The translations under genes and the position numbers were made by a program. Below, one piece after another: positions 1 through 11,354 of a stretch of DNA of 64,000 bases. Source of the stretch: Oscheius dolichura. Taxonomy: Eukaryota > Nematoda > Chromadorea > Rhabditida > Rhabditidae. The stretch spans positions 4,898,001 through 4,962,000 of the forward strand of contig OW051495.1 of NCBI GenBank assembly GCA_932521035.1, in the 5' to 3' direction. Position 1 is the first letter of the stretch; every line of letters starts with the position of its first letter. The notes beneath the pieces are model-generated. The model was not told the DNA's origin. It was given only the letters and a program-made list of their open reading frames with translations, and made no database searches.

Positions 1-2236
1 TGAGAGGCGACACCTCCTCATCCGATTTCCATCGTTTCATCCGCCTCTTCTTCTCCCCCACATTATTCAGAGTGTCCTCCCTCCTCCTGTAGTCGACGGG
101 GGCTAGTTAAGAGATTTGTAGCCTATCAGGGGGCTCGACGGGGTGGGATTCGCACCTCGTCCGTCATCCATCCATCCCGCGCCTCCTCCGATTTCCGAAA
201 TCGTCTCCCCCGGGTCCATCCTTTTCTTCTCACTTGGCCGCTTATCTCCACCCTCGGAAGACGTAAGCTCGTAGGTTCTTTTTTGGGAGTGCATTTAAAT
301 GGCTGGGAGGCTATCCATCAGAGCCGTCGAATCCCAGAATTATCGGGACAATTGGCCCAATCGGGAGGAAGGACGAGGCAATTGGGAGAACTCGAAAAAC
401 AATAACATTTCCTCGGGTGTTTTCTTCTCTCAAGGGAGCCCCAATTAAAATGGGATCATAATTGTGTCGAGTAATTAGGATTCCACTCTCACATTCCACG
501 CCACCCCTCCAGACGGCCCCCTCCCTACTGAATCTCGGCTGTCCTCTCCTCCCTCTGAAATATTCTCCGTCCCGGGACGTCATGGCCTCGTTTTGAATAT
601 TCACCGGCTGGGAATGCGTTGGCCTAGGTGTACTTTTTCTCATAGAATCCATCTCCCGTGACAACCCGAAATCCGTGTTTTTAGTGGGGCTCCGCATTAA
701 AATTGGCCTCGTTTGTCGTCAAAATCGCAGTTAGAGAGGGAGATATAGTCGGCCGACGGGGTCCCGGCCCCTACCGTAGTCTCTCTCTTCGGTCTGCCCC
801 CGTTGAATAATTCCGACGAGTTCCGACGATCTTCTTGGAGTTAACTTGGGGAGGGGCAGGTTCTCCTCCTCTGTGGCCTTGTCACTGTTTGCTTTGGCCA
901 TCTCCTGCCGACAGTAGCTTCCCGTGTCTCCAAAACACCTCCCCCGGATGATGGCCCTAAAATAGCCGGCTCCGTCCGATCCGTCCCCAGGGTCTCCGTG
1001 GCACATTGTGTGGCCGTTTTCGGCTGCCCGTGCTTACGCGGTTAGAGTTGGCGGTGCGGCTCTAACTCGATTCGTCTCCAATCAGCGGTCCATTCTTCCC
1101 CAGACCCCGCCATTGATCATCCCGTTTCTGTCTCCCGGCTACCTGTCCCCCCAGAATATCCCTCGTCCCGGTCTCATCTCCTCCGGCGCCTTGCCGCTCC
1201 CACGGCGTCAGATGTCGTCGTCCCTTTAGAATTCCCCTCCACAAAACCTTTCCCAACTAATAAATCATGTACATGGTCATAGCTAACAGACAAAACACGC
1301 CCTCACCTCTCCCCTCAACCCGTCGCCATAGCGAACAGACCCGTCATTACTCGCCTTATCTGAAATGGATTCCCTTCCATATCCACGGCGTTCCCCTTTG
1401 TCTCAGGGGAGCCTTTTCGCATGAAAGCATCCACAGAATCGTCCGGGGCCTCGCGATTTCGGAAGCTTCCCTACCACCCGCCGTCTGCCTAATATATGTC
1501 CTCCCTCCCTCTACCGTAAGCCCTCCCCGGTACGTAGCCGACGTAGCATGTCTTCTGAGAACAACACTGGCTACAATCGCTCCCGTTCGTCTCGGTAAAT
1601 ACCCCCTCGGATCCTTATTTTCCTTCCTCGCTTCGATTGCATCTCTGTGATTTTAAAAATAAATTAGCGCCCTGGGAAGTGAGTCATAACAAATCTCTCA
1701 TCTTCTCCTCTTCCTCATTTCCATGACCGGACTGCCGTTTTCAGGTGGCCAGTTCGTAACATCTCCCGGTGGCCAGGTGTTGATTCTTCTACTGGTGAGT
1801 GTTTTCTACCTGTTCTTGTTCTGCTTAATTAGACCGTGGGAACACTGGATATCGGAGAGAAATCTCCTCGTCATTTCCTCTGGTAATTTCCGTGACCCCT
1901 TCCGATTTCGGTCCAGCGTTCCCGTGTGTCCGACACTATCCGAGATCATTAGGCATCCTGGGCGCTTTCTCCACGAGGGCGGGGCCTGCATTTTGCCAAT
2001 AAACAGTATACTTCTAAAAATCAAAGTCGAGCTTAAAATGAGAGACGTGGAGACGGCCGGCATCCCCTGCCTAATGGGTTGTTATCTTCCAGTAAAATTC
2101 CGGGTTGCACCGTGTCGTCTCCGCGTCTCTGCCAGCCGCCTAACAGGCTCCACCCTCGCGCTCAGTGCTCGCCTTTTCGTTCTGCTTAGCCTCCATCTGA
2201 AATATTTATTCTAAAATCTTAAAAAGCCTGTCTTTA
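1..2236 (+). promoter_or_regulatory. Upstream and shared 5' exon region of the cholinergic locus
   Basis: GC-rich sequence with no convincing coding frame on either strand. The transporter start at 2266 lies behind an acceptor-like CTGTCTTTAG ending at 2236, so its mRNA has a 5' exon further upstream. A good donor, ACTG|GTGAGT, lies at 1794/1795. In C. elegans the two cholinergic genes share one 5' non-coding exon that is spliced alternatively to either acceptor; the second acceptor here would be TGTTTTAG ending at 4398, just before the cha-1 start. The exact shared exon and promoter are inference; the acceptors are seen. Confidence 0.45.
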
Positions 2237-2265
2237 GGCTTGGCTGGCCCCGCCCCTCACTCAGC

Positions 2266-4326
2266 ATGGGCTTTAACGTGCCCGTGATAAATCGCGACTC
2301 GGAGTTGCTCAAGCAGCAGATCAAGTCATGGGTCGAAGAGCCGCAGCACCAGAAGAAGCTGGTCCTCGTGATCGTCAGCGTCGCCCTCCTCCTAGACAAC
2401 ATGCTCTACATGGTCATCGTGCCGATTATCCCCAAGTACTTGCGAGACATCCACGCCTACGACGTCGAGTTCTACGGCTACCACAACGAGACGGTCAAGC
2501 TGCCCAACGGCACCTGGATAGTCAAGGCGGTCGGGGCCAAGGTCGACTATAAGGACGAGGAGCTGGCCCTGGGCTGGCTCTTCGCCTCGAAGGCCATGCT
2601 CCAGATCTTTATCAACCCCCTGAGCGGGTACATCATCGACCGTGTTGGCTACGAGATCCCGATGATCGTCGGCCTGACTGTCATGTTCAGTTCGACGGCC
2701 ATCTTCGCCCTCGGCCGAAGCTACTCCGTGCTCTTCTTCGCCAGGAGTCTCCAGGTAGGCCGTGTCCTTTTCCCTTCGGTCCTTGTCCAACCGGGAAGCC
2801 CCCCTAAGTTTTTGTGTCCCAGTGTCTTCGACCCAATTTTGAGAAGAGGCCAGTTGGACACGTTTTGTGGCGTTGCGCGAGCCCCTCTCAATTAGAGACC
2901 ACTTCTTTAATTACTTGAATTTCTTCTTTCCCGGGGAATATCCGAGATCGGCTTATCAAGAGAGAGGCTTCTCTAATCTCCCGCTGAAACACTGCGAGCC
3001 CTCTTTTTTTTCTGTTTTTGATGGCATTTGATTTTTGAGATGCAAATTTGCACAGCTTATTTGATATTCCCGGGTGGAAAAAACAGTGGGGGTCCGAAAT
3101 GTTATCTGTTGGAATCGATGGGGAGGGTGCCGGGAGAACCTCCTGGGAATGGCGTGGGGCGCGAGACAACAATCCCGGGGAGGGAGGGGACTTCCTCAGT
3201 TGGACAAGGATCGCTTACGTGTCCCTGATCTTAAATTTCAATTCCAAAAACATCCTTGCAGGGCTTCGGATCAGCCTTCGCCGACACCTCGGGCCTGGCC
3301 ATGATTGCCGACCGATTCAACGAGGAAGGTGAGAGATCGGCCGCCCTTGGCATAGCCCTGGCCTTCATCTCCTTCGGTTGCCTCGTAGCTCCTCCGTTCG
3401 GCTCCGTCCTCTACAGTATCGCCGGCAAGCCAGTGCCTTTCCTCATCTTGGCTTTCATCTGTCTGACCGACGCCTTGGCCGTCTTCATGGTCATCCAGCC
3501 GGGTAGAAGAGGGCCCACCAACGCGGCTGGCGAACGTGTCCAGGGCACACCCATGTGGAAACTCTTCATGGATCCGATGATCGCCGTCTGCTCCGGTGCC
3601 CTGGTCATGGCCAACATCTCGCTGGCCTTCCTCGAGCCGACTATCACCACCTGGATGAGCGAGGTCCTTCCGGAGACACCGGGCTGGCTCGTGGGAATGA
3701 TCTGGCTGCCGCCTTTCTTCCCACACGTTCTCGGCGTCTACGTCACTGTCCGCCTCCTGAAGTCCTTCCCCGGCCACACATATGCTATCGCCGCCGTCGG
3801 GTTGGGCATGGAGGGGCTGGCCTGTATGGCCGTGCCCTACATGAGCAGTGTCTGGCAGCTGATGATCCCGTTGAGTTTCGTCTGTTTCGGGATAGCTCTA
3901 ATCGACACCTCACTGCTCCCCATGCTGGGCCACCTGGTGGACACCCGGCATGTGAGTGTCTACGGCTCGGTCTACGCCATCGCGGACATTTCCTACAGTT
4001 TCGCATACGCCTTCGGGCCGATCATCGCCGGCTGGATTGTCTCGAACATGTCCTTCAAGGCTCTCAACTACATCATCTGCTTCACAAATGTCTTCTACTG
4101 CCCCGTGCTTTGGATTTTGAGGAATGTCCACGGATATGACAACCTGGAGCCGAAAGATAAACCAGAATTGACAACGACACTCCCGAACGAAGGCTACCAG
4201 AATTATCATGACGGGCCGGTCAATGGGACGGCGACGGCCCCGGCGGTGGTGCCGCAGCCAGCGGCCAACTACGGAACACAGCAACAGTACCCGGCCGGGT
4301 TCGACCCTCTCAATCCCCAGTGGTAG
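2266..4326 (+). CDS. unc-17: Vesicular acetylcholine transporter (UNC-17/VAChT)
   Basis: Loads acetylcholine into synaptic vesicles in exchange for protons; an SLC18 member of the major facilitator superfamily. Two coding exons, 2266-2754 and 3262-4326, joined in frame (SLQ|GFGS) across a 507-nt intron, give 517 aa, close to the roughly 530 aa of C. elegans UNC-17. The start MGFNVPVINRD, the first membrane segment (SVALLLDNMLYMVIVPIIPK), the glycosylatable lumenal loop with YHNET, the motif GYIIDRVGYEIPM, the run FADTSGLAMIADR and the end FDPLNPQW are all nematode UNC-17 features. ATG 2266 is the family start and follows an acceptor at 2236. A polyadenylation signal AATAAA lies at 4384-4389, and the next gene starts 16 nt after it, so this whole unit would sit inside the long first intron of cha-1. 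Confidence 0.97.
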
Positions 4327-4404
4327 ATGCCTATATGATCTCGGATATATTTATGATATTTTATATGTGGTAGAGACCGTCAAAATAAAGTGTTTTAGCT
4401 AAGA

Positions 4405-6922
4405 ATGGTCGAGCCAGAGGATGCCGGCGGCTGGTACGACGTACGTTTCCTTCCCAAAATGAGAATCCCATCGGATTCCACGACAATTAATCGTGCGTTG
4501 CGTGCGGTGGTATTTGTGCCGGAGCCTAAGTGTCTGTCCATTAACTGGGCTCCTCTTCCGTGAGGTGGTTCTTCCCCAGGGAAAAAGCGCCTCCTTCATC
4601 TCCCTTAATTAAAGACGAGGCGCGGATTGAATTCCGCCGCCCATGACCGTCTCCCGCGTCCTCCAGCGTCTCCTCACTCTTCCCACTGTCAAGGTTTCCC
4701 TTTTATACGGTTTCCATTGAAAGATGTGACCCAAACCGACCTCTTCCACTAATTAGACGGCCAACCTGTTTAGAGAAGTCTTCCAAAGCCGCCCGTTCCT
4801 CCCTTGGACCACACTTTAGATCGCTACCTCGAGTATGCCGCCGTGGTGGCAGCCGGACAGAAGAGGTACCAGTCGGCTGATCTGGGTCTCATGGTTACAG
4901 ACCGCTGCACAATACACAGAAGGCCGTGGAACAATTTAGAAAGGAAGGGATCAAATGGCAGACGAAATTGGAACAGATAGCCGAGGAGGAGAAGAATTGG
5001 GTAGGGGAAGTCACCTCGCAGCTGAACGGATCATCTCAGATCAACCGTTTCTGGCTCTCAGAAATGTATCTGCGGATCCGAATTCCCCTGCCCGTCAACT
5101 CATCGCCGGCCTACGTCTTTCCCCAGCGAACGTTTGAAAGCGACGACGAGAGGCTGCGATACACGGCCCTGTTGATCCGGGGAATCTGTGACTACAAGGA
5201 CAAGATCGACAAGTAACTGGCTCGGTATACCCTATAGAATGTTCATTTTAGGAGAAAGGTCGATCGAGAGGTCTCGACGGGCCGACAGAAGGTGCACATG
5301 TGTATGGAACAGTACGAGAGGATCCTCAGTTGCTATAGGGAGCCGGGCGAGGTGGAGGATGTCCAGTTGGTTAAGCGGCGGACGGACAGGGGAAACGAAC
5401 ACATCATGGTCATGTGTAACAACCAGGTACACGGCAGACACTATCTGTTAACTCGTCCCGTTAGGCCTTTATAGTGCACACCCGCTGGGGAGGGGATCTT
5501 CTTCCGCTGCCCGACGTCCTCCACCAGCTGAAAGAAGTTCGTCGTAAAGCTGCTCCCAGAGCACTGGATGCCACTCCGATTGGGGGAGCCGGGGCGGGGG
5601 ACAGGACGATAGCCGCGAGATTCTGGAACGAAATGTCGACTTCGGAAGAGAACGTCAAGAGTCTGAAATGGGCTATACAGGCCCTGTTTGTGGTATGCCT
5701 GGATGACGTGGCGATGGAGAATGGGAAGACGACCCTCACCCTGCCGGAGAGAGGGAAACACCTCCTGGTAGGGGGAGGGAGCAGGAAGAGTGGATTCAAT
5801 AGATGGTACGACAGCACCATCCAGGTAACACTTCGGGAGTGAGGGGCACAGTTCCCGTTTCAGCTGGTGGTGGCCAGTGACGGTACTAGCGGACTCTGTA
5901 TCGAACACAGCACCGTCGAGGGGATCGTCATCATCAACATGGCCGAGGCAGCCCTTCGTCACGTGGAAAAGAACTGGCACTCCAGAATGGTGTCTACAGT
6001 AATCTGTCCTATGACTACGGAGTTTCAGATCTGTCAGGACGAGCGTCATTTCTCAGCCAAACCGCTGACCTGGCACGTGAGTGAGAAGGCCAGGGAGATG
6101 ATAGAGAAACAACGGGAGATATTCGACGAGTAGGCAAGAGTCTTTCTTATTCTCTTTTTCTTTTCAAGACACACCTCCGAGTTGGACCTGACCGTCGTGC
6201 ATTTTGTCGATTTCGGGAAGGAGCTGATCAAGAAGATGGGGTTCAGTCCGGACGGCTTCATCCAGCTGGCCATGCAGTTGGCCCACTTCAACCTCCACGG
6301 TTACCTCGTGTCCACCTACGAGTCCGCCTCGCTCAGGAGATTCGGGGCCGGGAGAGTCGACAACATCCGGGCCAACACGCAGGAAGCCCTGGAATGGGTC
6401 TCCCAGATGCACAACCAGGGGGCCACACAGAAGAAGAGACTGGAGTGTCTGCGACGAGCAGCCGAGAAGCAGGCACAGGTCACTGCCGAGGTGGGCACCC
6501 CTCCCCCTTTAGAGGGGCTCTCTCTTTCCAGAACATCAGTGGCTACGGGATAGACAACCACCTGTGTGCGTTGTCGGTACTAGCCCGCGAGCCTGGCGAG
6601 CCCCTTCCCGCGATATTCACGGATCCGCTGTTCCCCGAGCTCATGAGGTTCCCGCTTTCGACGAGCCAGGTCCTCCCCCGTCTCCCCCGTTCCAATCCAA
6701 TTTCAGGTGACCACTTCCCCCGACATCTCCGACTGTTATCTCTGTTATGGAGCAGTCGTCAGGGACGGCTACGGCTGTGCCTACAATCTCCTGCCCGACC
6801 GGGTCATCTTCGCCCCGTCAGCCTTCAAATCCAACCCCCGGACCAATCTCGCCGACTTCTCCCGGCATCTGACCATAGCCATGAGCCAGATGCGCCAACT
6901 TGTTCAGGACCAGCAGAAGTAG
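4405..6922 (+). CDS. cha-1: Choline O-acetyltransferase (CHA-1)
   Basis: Makes acetylcholine from choline and acetyl-CoA in cholinergic neurons. The first coding exon (4405-4440, [12 protein letters not shown]) lies behind an acceptor ending near 4398 and joins in phase to an exon at 4774 reading [20 protein letters not shown], the usual start of the choline/carnitine acyltransferase fold. A 35-nt intron (4866-4900) follows. Later landmarks: [25 protein letters not shown], the catalytic-histidine region [10 protein letters not shown] near 5900, [34 protein letters not shown], and a C-terminal [15 protein letters not shown]. The stop TAG is at 6920-6922. There are about ten exons, all with short introns. 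It shares its locus, strand and probably its 5' exon with unc-17, so transmitter synthesis and packaging would be transcribed together. The GSKIP gene converges on it only about 60 nt downstream. Confidence 0.95.
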
Positions 6923-6984
6923 CCCCTCCAATAGAGCAATAAGTCAAGATAGCCAACGAATACGTAGAGTCGTGTATTAAATCT

Positions 6985-7957
6985 TTATCCCTTCGAGACT
7001 AAAAGTTCGAGTTTCTTCGCGACGCATTCATTGAAGCGAGTGGCATGGTCGGGGGAGATAGCGTCTAGTAGAGCTCGCGCGTTTGAATAGTACCTCGTAT
7101 GGAGAGCGATCTACAGTTTTTATTTATTTTGTTAAATTCATTTTGTTCCATTACCTGGGTATAGTCGCCGTTCATGCAATCGGTGTTGGTGGAAGCGATA
7201 CGCCAACCCTTCATCGTCAACTCAAGTGTATAGGGCCGTCCTTCCTGGAATTCATTCTCTCTAATTATACAGCTATCTTCCTACCTGGGTTTTAACATTG
7301 ACAAATATTAAATCTGGAGTGCGGGGCAAGAGTTCCGAGACGTACATGTCGGTGACTTCTAGGGCCAGCTCGTGTACAGCCGAGATGGCCTCTAGCTCCA
7401 GAGGGCCGCCTGGTCCGCCGCCGACCATTCCCCCTTCCTTTAACGGAGACAATTCAATAGAAAGGCGAAAGGGATACCTCGTCGTGTCGCTTCCTGTTCT
7501 TGGCCGCTATTTCCTCGAGAGAAAGAGGTGTTCGTGTAGGCCGACTCAGTGCTTCTGGGATATCGGGGAAGAAGGCGGCTTCTTGTATGGGGGAATGACA
7601 ACTCGAATTCAGGTACTGATGCCGGGCAGCTGTCCACCTGGCTGAACTGTAAGGGGTTGACTGGGGAGGGGAGAGGACTGACTCTTGTTGTTTGTACAGG
7701 GGAGAGACCCCTAAAGTGTCTGCCACTTGGTTCACACTGAGCGACGAGGACACGGCCCCACAGACGCACTCGGGAGCAATTCCGATGGGCATCGTGTGGA
7801 GGCCGGGAGTGACCCCGGCACTGGGGGAGGGAGGAGGGCTCTCCGGAGGCAGGGTGCTCATCTGAGTCGGGTACTTGTTGTGGCGGTGGGAGCTGTGGGA
7901 GGAGGGGGTCGAGAAGGAGGAAGAGGACGGCGAGGAGGGGGGCGACGGGCACTGCAT
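6985..7957 (-). CDS. GSKIP-domain protein (GSK3-interacting protein family)
   Basis: Vertebrate GSKIP binds glycogen synthase kinase 3 and the PKA regulatory subunit. The 3' exons read LEAISAVHELALEVTDMYVS, then VNVKTQ, NEFQEGRPYTLELTMKGWRI and LLDAISPDHATRFNECVAKK, matching the order and spacing of the GSKIP fold. The stop TAA is at 6987-6985. The 5' part, from ATG 7957, is a Ser/Pro-rich stretch (SPPSSPSSSSFSTPSSHSS) absent from the small vertebrate protein, followed by TRTPLSLEEIAAKNRKRHDE. The join from RHDE into LEAIS needs the acceptor CTCTGGAG near 7392, because the closer acceptor gives a stop. One intron near 7620-7700 is uncertain. Whether the long N-terminus belongs to the same mRNA as the domain is likely but not proven. 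Confidence 0.75.
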
Positions 7958-8491
7958 ATGGCCTGGCAGTGATGCAAATGCAGACGAGGGGGATCAGGGC
8001 TTGCGAAACGCGGCCCGGGTTGTTTTCTCTCATATGTGATTCTCAGAAAAGAAACAAGGGGGAAAAGGAGGAAAAGGATGGGGAAAAGAGCCAGAAGAAG
8101 GAAGAGGGCAAGCGAGGGAATGGCGAAGATTACACTCGGCCGAGCAAGAATCACCATTGTATGAGACTTTCGGATGGAGTTCAATGAACAAAAAAGGGAA
8201 ATGGACCGGGATTGCAGCTGATAAGAGCGATTCACACGCCTTTCCCGACAACAACTCCTGTTTGTTATTATAATGTATCATTTGGGGCAGAGATAATATT
8301 TACTCGTCCGGAAATATATTTTGTCTAGTTTTCCGGGGAAGAAAAGGAGGGAGGAGAAGCGAAAAAGAAGAAAAGTAAGCAGGGGGCGGCTAGCACTTCG
8401 GGGTGACGTCACAAACAGCTGAACCCCCCGATCAATGGGGAGTTCCAGGGGAAGCGAGAAGCAAAACAGACGGATTTATTAGGGGAGGAGA
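7958..8491. promoter_or_regulatory. Intergenic region with a CRE-like site
   Basis: No coding frame is convincing here. The stretch 8340-8400 is strongly purine-rich. A perfect palindromic cAMP-response element TGACGTCA lies at 8404-8411. It could act as promoter for the GSKIP gene, which starts at 7957 and runs away from it. The same 12-nt string TGACGTCACAAA recurs at 24689-24700. Function is inferred from the motif only. Confidence 0.35.
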
Positions 8492-8802
8492 TCACTTGCG
8501 GCCGAGTCCCCGGTAAAATGGGAAGTGGCCTCCCTGGCCGACGGACTTCTCCTTAGATCTCGTGAGGAAGGCCGAGCCTAAACCGGGACAGATCGGACAA
8601 CAAGACAAACAACCCACGTTGTGACCTTTCCACCGGCACGGGCGAGTCCAGCAGCCACATCGACCTGGAAGAGGGGCTTGTTCAGTTGACTGGGTACTTG
8701 TCTCCTTTCGATAAAATAGAAGACCTACCCCTGGGGATAGTCCTCACCCTCGGCGGCGACGGTGGTGGCGACGAGCACTAGGCAGACGAGCAGACGGAAC
8801 AT
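8492..8802 (-). CDS. Small secreted cysteine-rich peptide, family unknown
   Basis: Predicted 75-aa precursor from two exons (8802-8748 and 8664-8492). The first codes for a clear signal peptide, MFRLLVCLVLVATTVAA, with probable cleavage after VAA. The donor is GAGG|GTGAGG and the acceptor CTTCCAG, giving an 83-nt intron in phase 1. The mature part starts EGRCGCWTRPCRWKG and continues with GCLSCCPICPG, so it has eight cysteines within about 30 residues. Its tail is HFPFYRGLGRK, which resembles an amidation and dibasic processing site (Gly-Arg-Lys). The stop TGA is at 8494-8492, and an AATAAA on the same strand follows at 8480-8475, which supports a real short mRNA. I do not recognise the family. 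A secreted peptide or neuropeptide-like precursor is the simplest reading. Confidence 0.6.
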
Positions 8803-9817
8803 CGAGACGGAGACTACCTGAGGAGGTTACAATTGGTCGGGAGAAACGATAGCGAGGAAAAAAAAAATAAATGAGAAGTCATGTTTCGGAGAGAGAGTGC
8901 CAATTGGGCCGGGACTTATTAAACAGCTCATAAATGGTCAGGCGACCTCCTATTACATATTCCCTTTTATCCGTGTAATGGATGAGCCCCCGGAGTGACA
9001 CAAATGGTCCACTCCGGTAGCTACTCAAACGGAACCGAGACCAACTCGACTCTTTGGGGCTACTGCTCTACAGTAGGAAGCAGACGGCCATTGAGGGCAG
9101 ACAGAGTAGACAGGAAGGAGAAGATACTAGAAGAAGGTCAAGTCTGATCGGGGAAGGACCACTACATCTCGTTAGAACACTTGACTAGAAGGGGGAAGTT
9201 GTGGATGATGGGGAGATGGCTGGACGAGAGGCGGCTACTCGTGGTCCGACCGTCGTTCCAATGCATTCTTTTATGCGAGTGACATGGCCATGTCACCCTC
9301 TTTTCAGGTTCGAGAACCAAAAATATCCTCGAATGTGGTACCAGCAAATGCTGGCTACACGTGGGCATGGCAATGTCTAGAATGATCTTGCAGGTTGCAC
9401 AGATGCTCGGCGACGGAACGTTCGACGATTTGAAAGGAGAGGTTCGGAGATGGACTGAAGAGGACGAAAGTTCATTTGATACAGATATATATGGGGATAA
9501 AGGTCTTTGTGACGTTAGATAACGGAATAAGTGAAGGAAGGCACAAAGAGACCTTTCTGTACTGAAATTATGAGGCTTTATGCCCCAGTAAAGAGGGAAG
9601 AACTGGATAATTACGTTAGCGGAAAATGAAAAACAATAGACAAAACCCATGCAACTGACACTACTTGTTTCGAATTCTTCCAATCCAACGATGAAAAAGC
9701 GAGAAAAATGTGTATGAAAAGTGTGGAATTGAAACAAAAAACTGATAGCGAAAACAAATTTATATCCATAACAATAACAAGAATCAAAACTAAAAAAACA
9801 TTAAATAATCTAAAAAA
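8803..9817. other. Gene-free stretch across a GC-to-AT transition
   Basis: I see no supported gene. A 191-codon open frame on the minus strand (9737-9162) has no signal of conservation or splicing and is rich in Ser, Phe and His as expected of chance frames. The sequence shifts from GC-rich to AT-rich between about 9,200 and 9,750. Confidence 0.5.
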
Positions 9818-11028
9818 CTACTCGTTGTCACCACCGAGTTCCATTCGAGAAAAAGCGACGACTTCTGCTTTATGTCCTGTCAAATAATCATAAACGCTCT
9901 GAGAGGGATTCAGCATGAAATTTTGACGCAACAGCGCTGTCTCATCCTCATCTATTCGAGTCGTTTCTCCTTGGTAGAAGTTGTTGAGTTCATCCTGTTC
10001 ATTTTCCGTCTTTTTTACTTCTTTATCCTAAAATAATTTAGGTTTTAGAAAGACAGGGGAAGTACCTTTGCTTGTTCAAGTGGAGGTTCACCTAAAGTCT
10101 CAGATCTCATACCAATAATGTGCTGACAAATCTGGGATGCTAATTTATCTGTAGGAAAAGTGGCGCCTTCGCCCCGCTTCATAGCAACGATAGAAACAAA
10201 TTTTCCCATAACTGCTTTATCTGTGCCTTCTAAACTCCGATTGTGACACTCGTCGCTACAATACTAACCTTTCGGATGCGCAGCTCCATAAAGAGATGTA
10301 CCATCAGGTGCTGCATAGCCTTCAATTTTATTCACGGTTATGTTTTCACCAAGTTTCCCAACGGCCATCGTCACAAGTTCCCTACCGGAACGTCCGTCAG
10401 CATCAAGCACACTCTCGAGCTCTAAAGACAATTTTTAACGAATTATGTCAACCTACCAAACGATGTTGTATTGAAACTTTGGCCAGCAGTTTTATCCATT
10501 TGTTTATTAGCATGTTCGGCAGCAGCTAAACTTAATTGCTCAAGCTATAATGGCATAATGGCGAGAGATATTATAGGAAATACCAATGATTTGAAGTTAT
10601 CACTCCGAGCTACAAAATCCGTTTCACACAGCAACTCTACAACAGCACCAACATTGTTTTTAGCCGCAAACCCTATTAATCCTTGTGATGTTGATCGATT
10701 GCTAAGCCTGAAAGTTACGTTTACAATAAAACAAATTCAACTAAAAGCTACTTTGCAGCTTTCGTCCAGCCCTCTTTTTTGGCCAACTCTTTGAGCCACT
10801 TTTCCGCTTCTTCCATGTTATCCTCCCCAAACTGAACTAGCGCTTTCCGGCAGTTCACATAACTATAACCTGTCCGTTTGCGCAATTTCATCAGTGCCTT
10901 CAACGTATATATTTTACATGTCAATTTGTACTAACCTCTTTGTTAACAGAAACCGATGATTTTGTTGCGGCTGATAATAGTCTAGTAGTAGTAAGCAATT
11001 GCCCCGGACGCCAAATACAGCGAAACAT
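9818..11028 (-). CDS. tsfm: Mitochondrial elongation factor Ts
   Basis: Recycles EF-Tu in mitochondrial translation by nucleotide exchange. Exon 1 from ATG 11028 encodes a presequence-like start, [20 protein letters not shown]. Exon 2 carries the UBA-like helix pair ([28 protein letters not shown]), and the next exon has the EF-Ts signature [10 protein letters not shown]...[14 protein letters not shown]. Then come [10 protein letters not shown], a core segment [27 protein letters not shown] and a C-terminal [18 protein letters not shown], as in animal TSFM. The stop is TAG 9820-9818. Introns are tiny; one is 35 nt (10422-10456). It lies about 330 nt downstream of the MON1 gene on the same strand, so operon-style co-transcription is possible. 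Confidence 0.95.
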
Positions 11029-11354
11029 TTCTGAAATTTTGCTTTCTGTAGTATATAATAACGGAGAACGAGAACTCGGGGTTTTTCATATCCCTTGTAC
11101 TCTGAAAGCAAAAAAAAGTGAAGTTTAGAAAGAGGTAAGCTCTGTTTCAGTCGAACGAATTCATTTTGGAGAAAACCAGCGCGAAATTCAAAACATTCCA
11201 CGAAAGAGTTGTCAATGCTGATGTATGCGAATGGGCAGAGTGAACCCGGAACGGGATAACAATATGTAGTTTCAATATCTTCATATGAATATAACCCGTA
11301 CAATACAAGTGGAAAATCACATTGCAAGAGGAAAAGGCGAAAGCTACATGGACA

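Noticed and set aside
311-697. 128-codon open frame on the minus strand upstream of the cholinergic locus
   Set aside because: No recognisable motif, no splice partners, and the amino-acid run looks like translated GC-rich noise.
7372-7400. Acceptor GGACCAG as the join into the GSKIP domain
   Set aside because: In phase with the preceding exon it gives a stop after five codons; the nearby CTCTGGAG keeps the domain frame.
9162-9737. 191-codon open frame on the minus strand
   Set aside because: Its length is unusual, but it has no conserved motif, no splice sites feeding it and no polyadenylation context; Ser/Phe/His-rich composition fits chance.
10914-11327. 137-codon minus-strand open frame overlapping the EF-Ts first exon
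   Set aside because: It is another frame of the EF-Ts leader exon and of the spacer after MON1; the EF-Ts reading is supported by homology over the whole gene.
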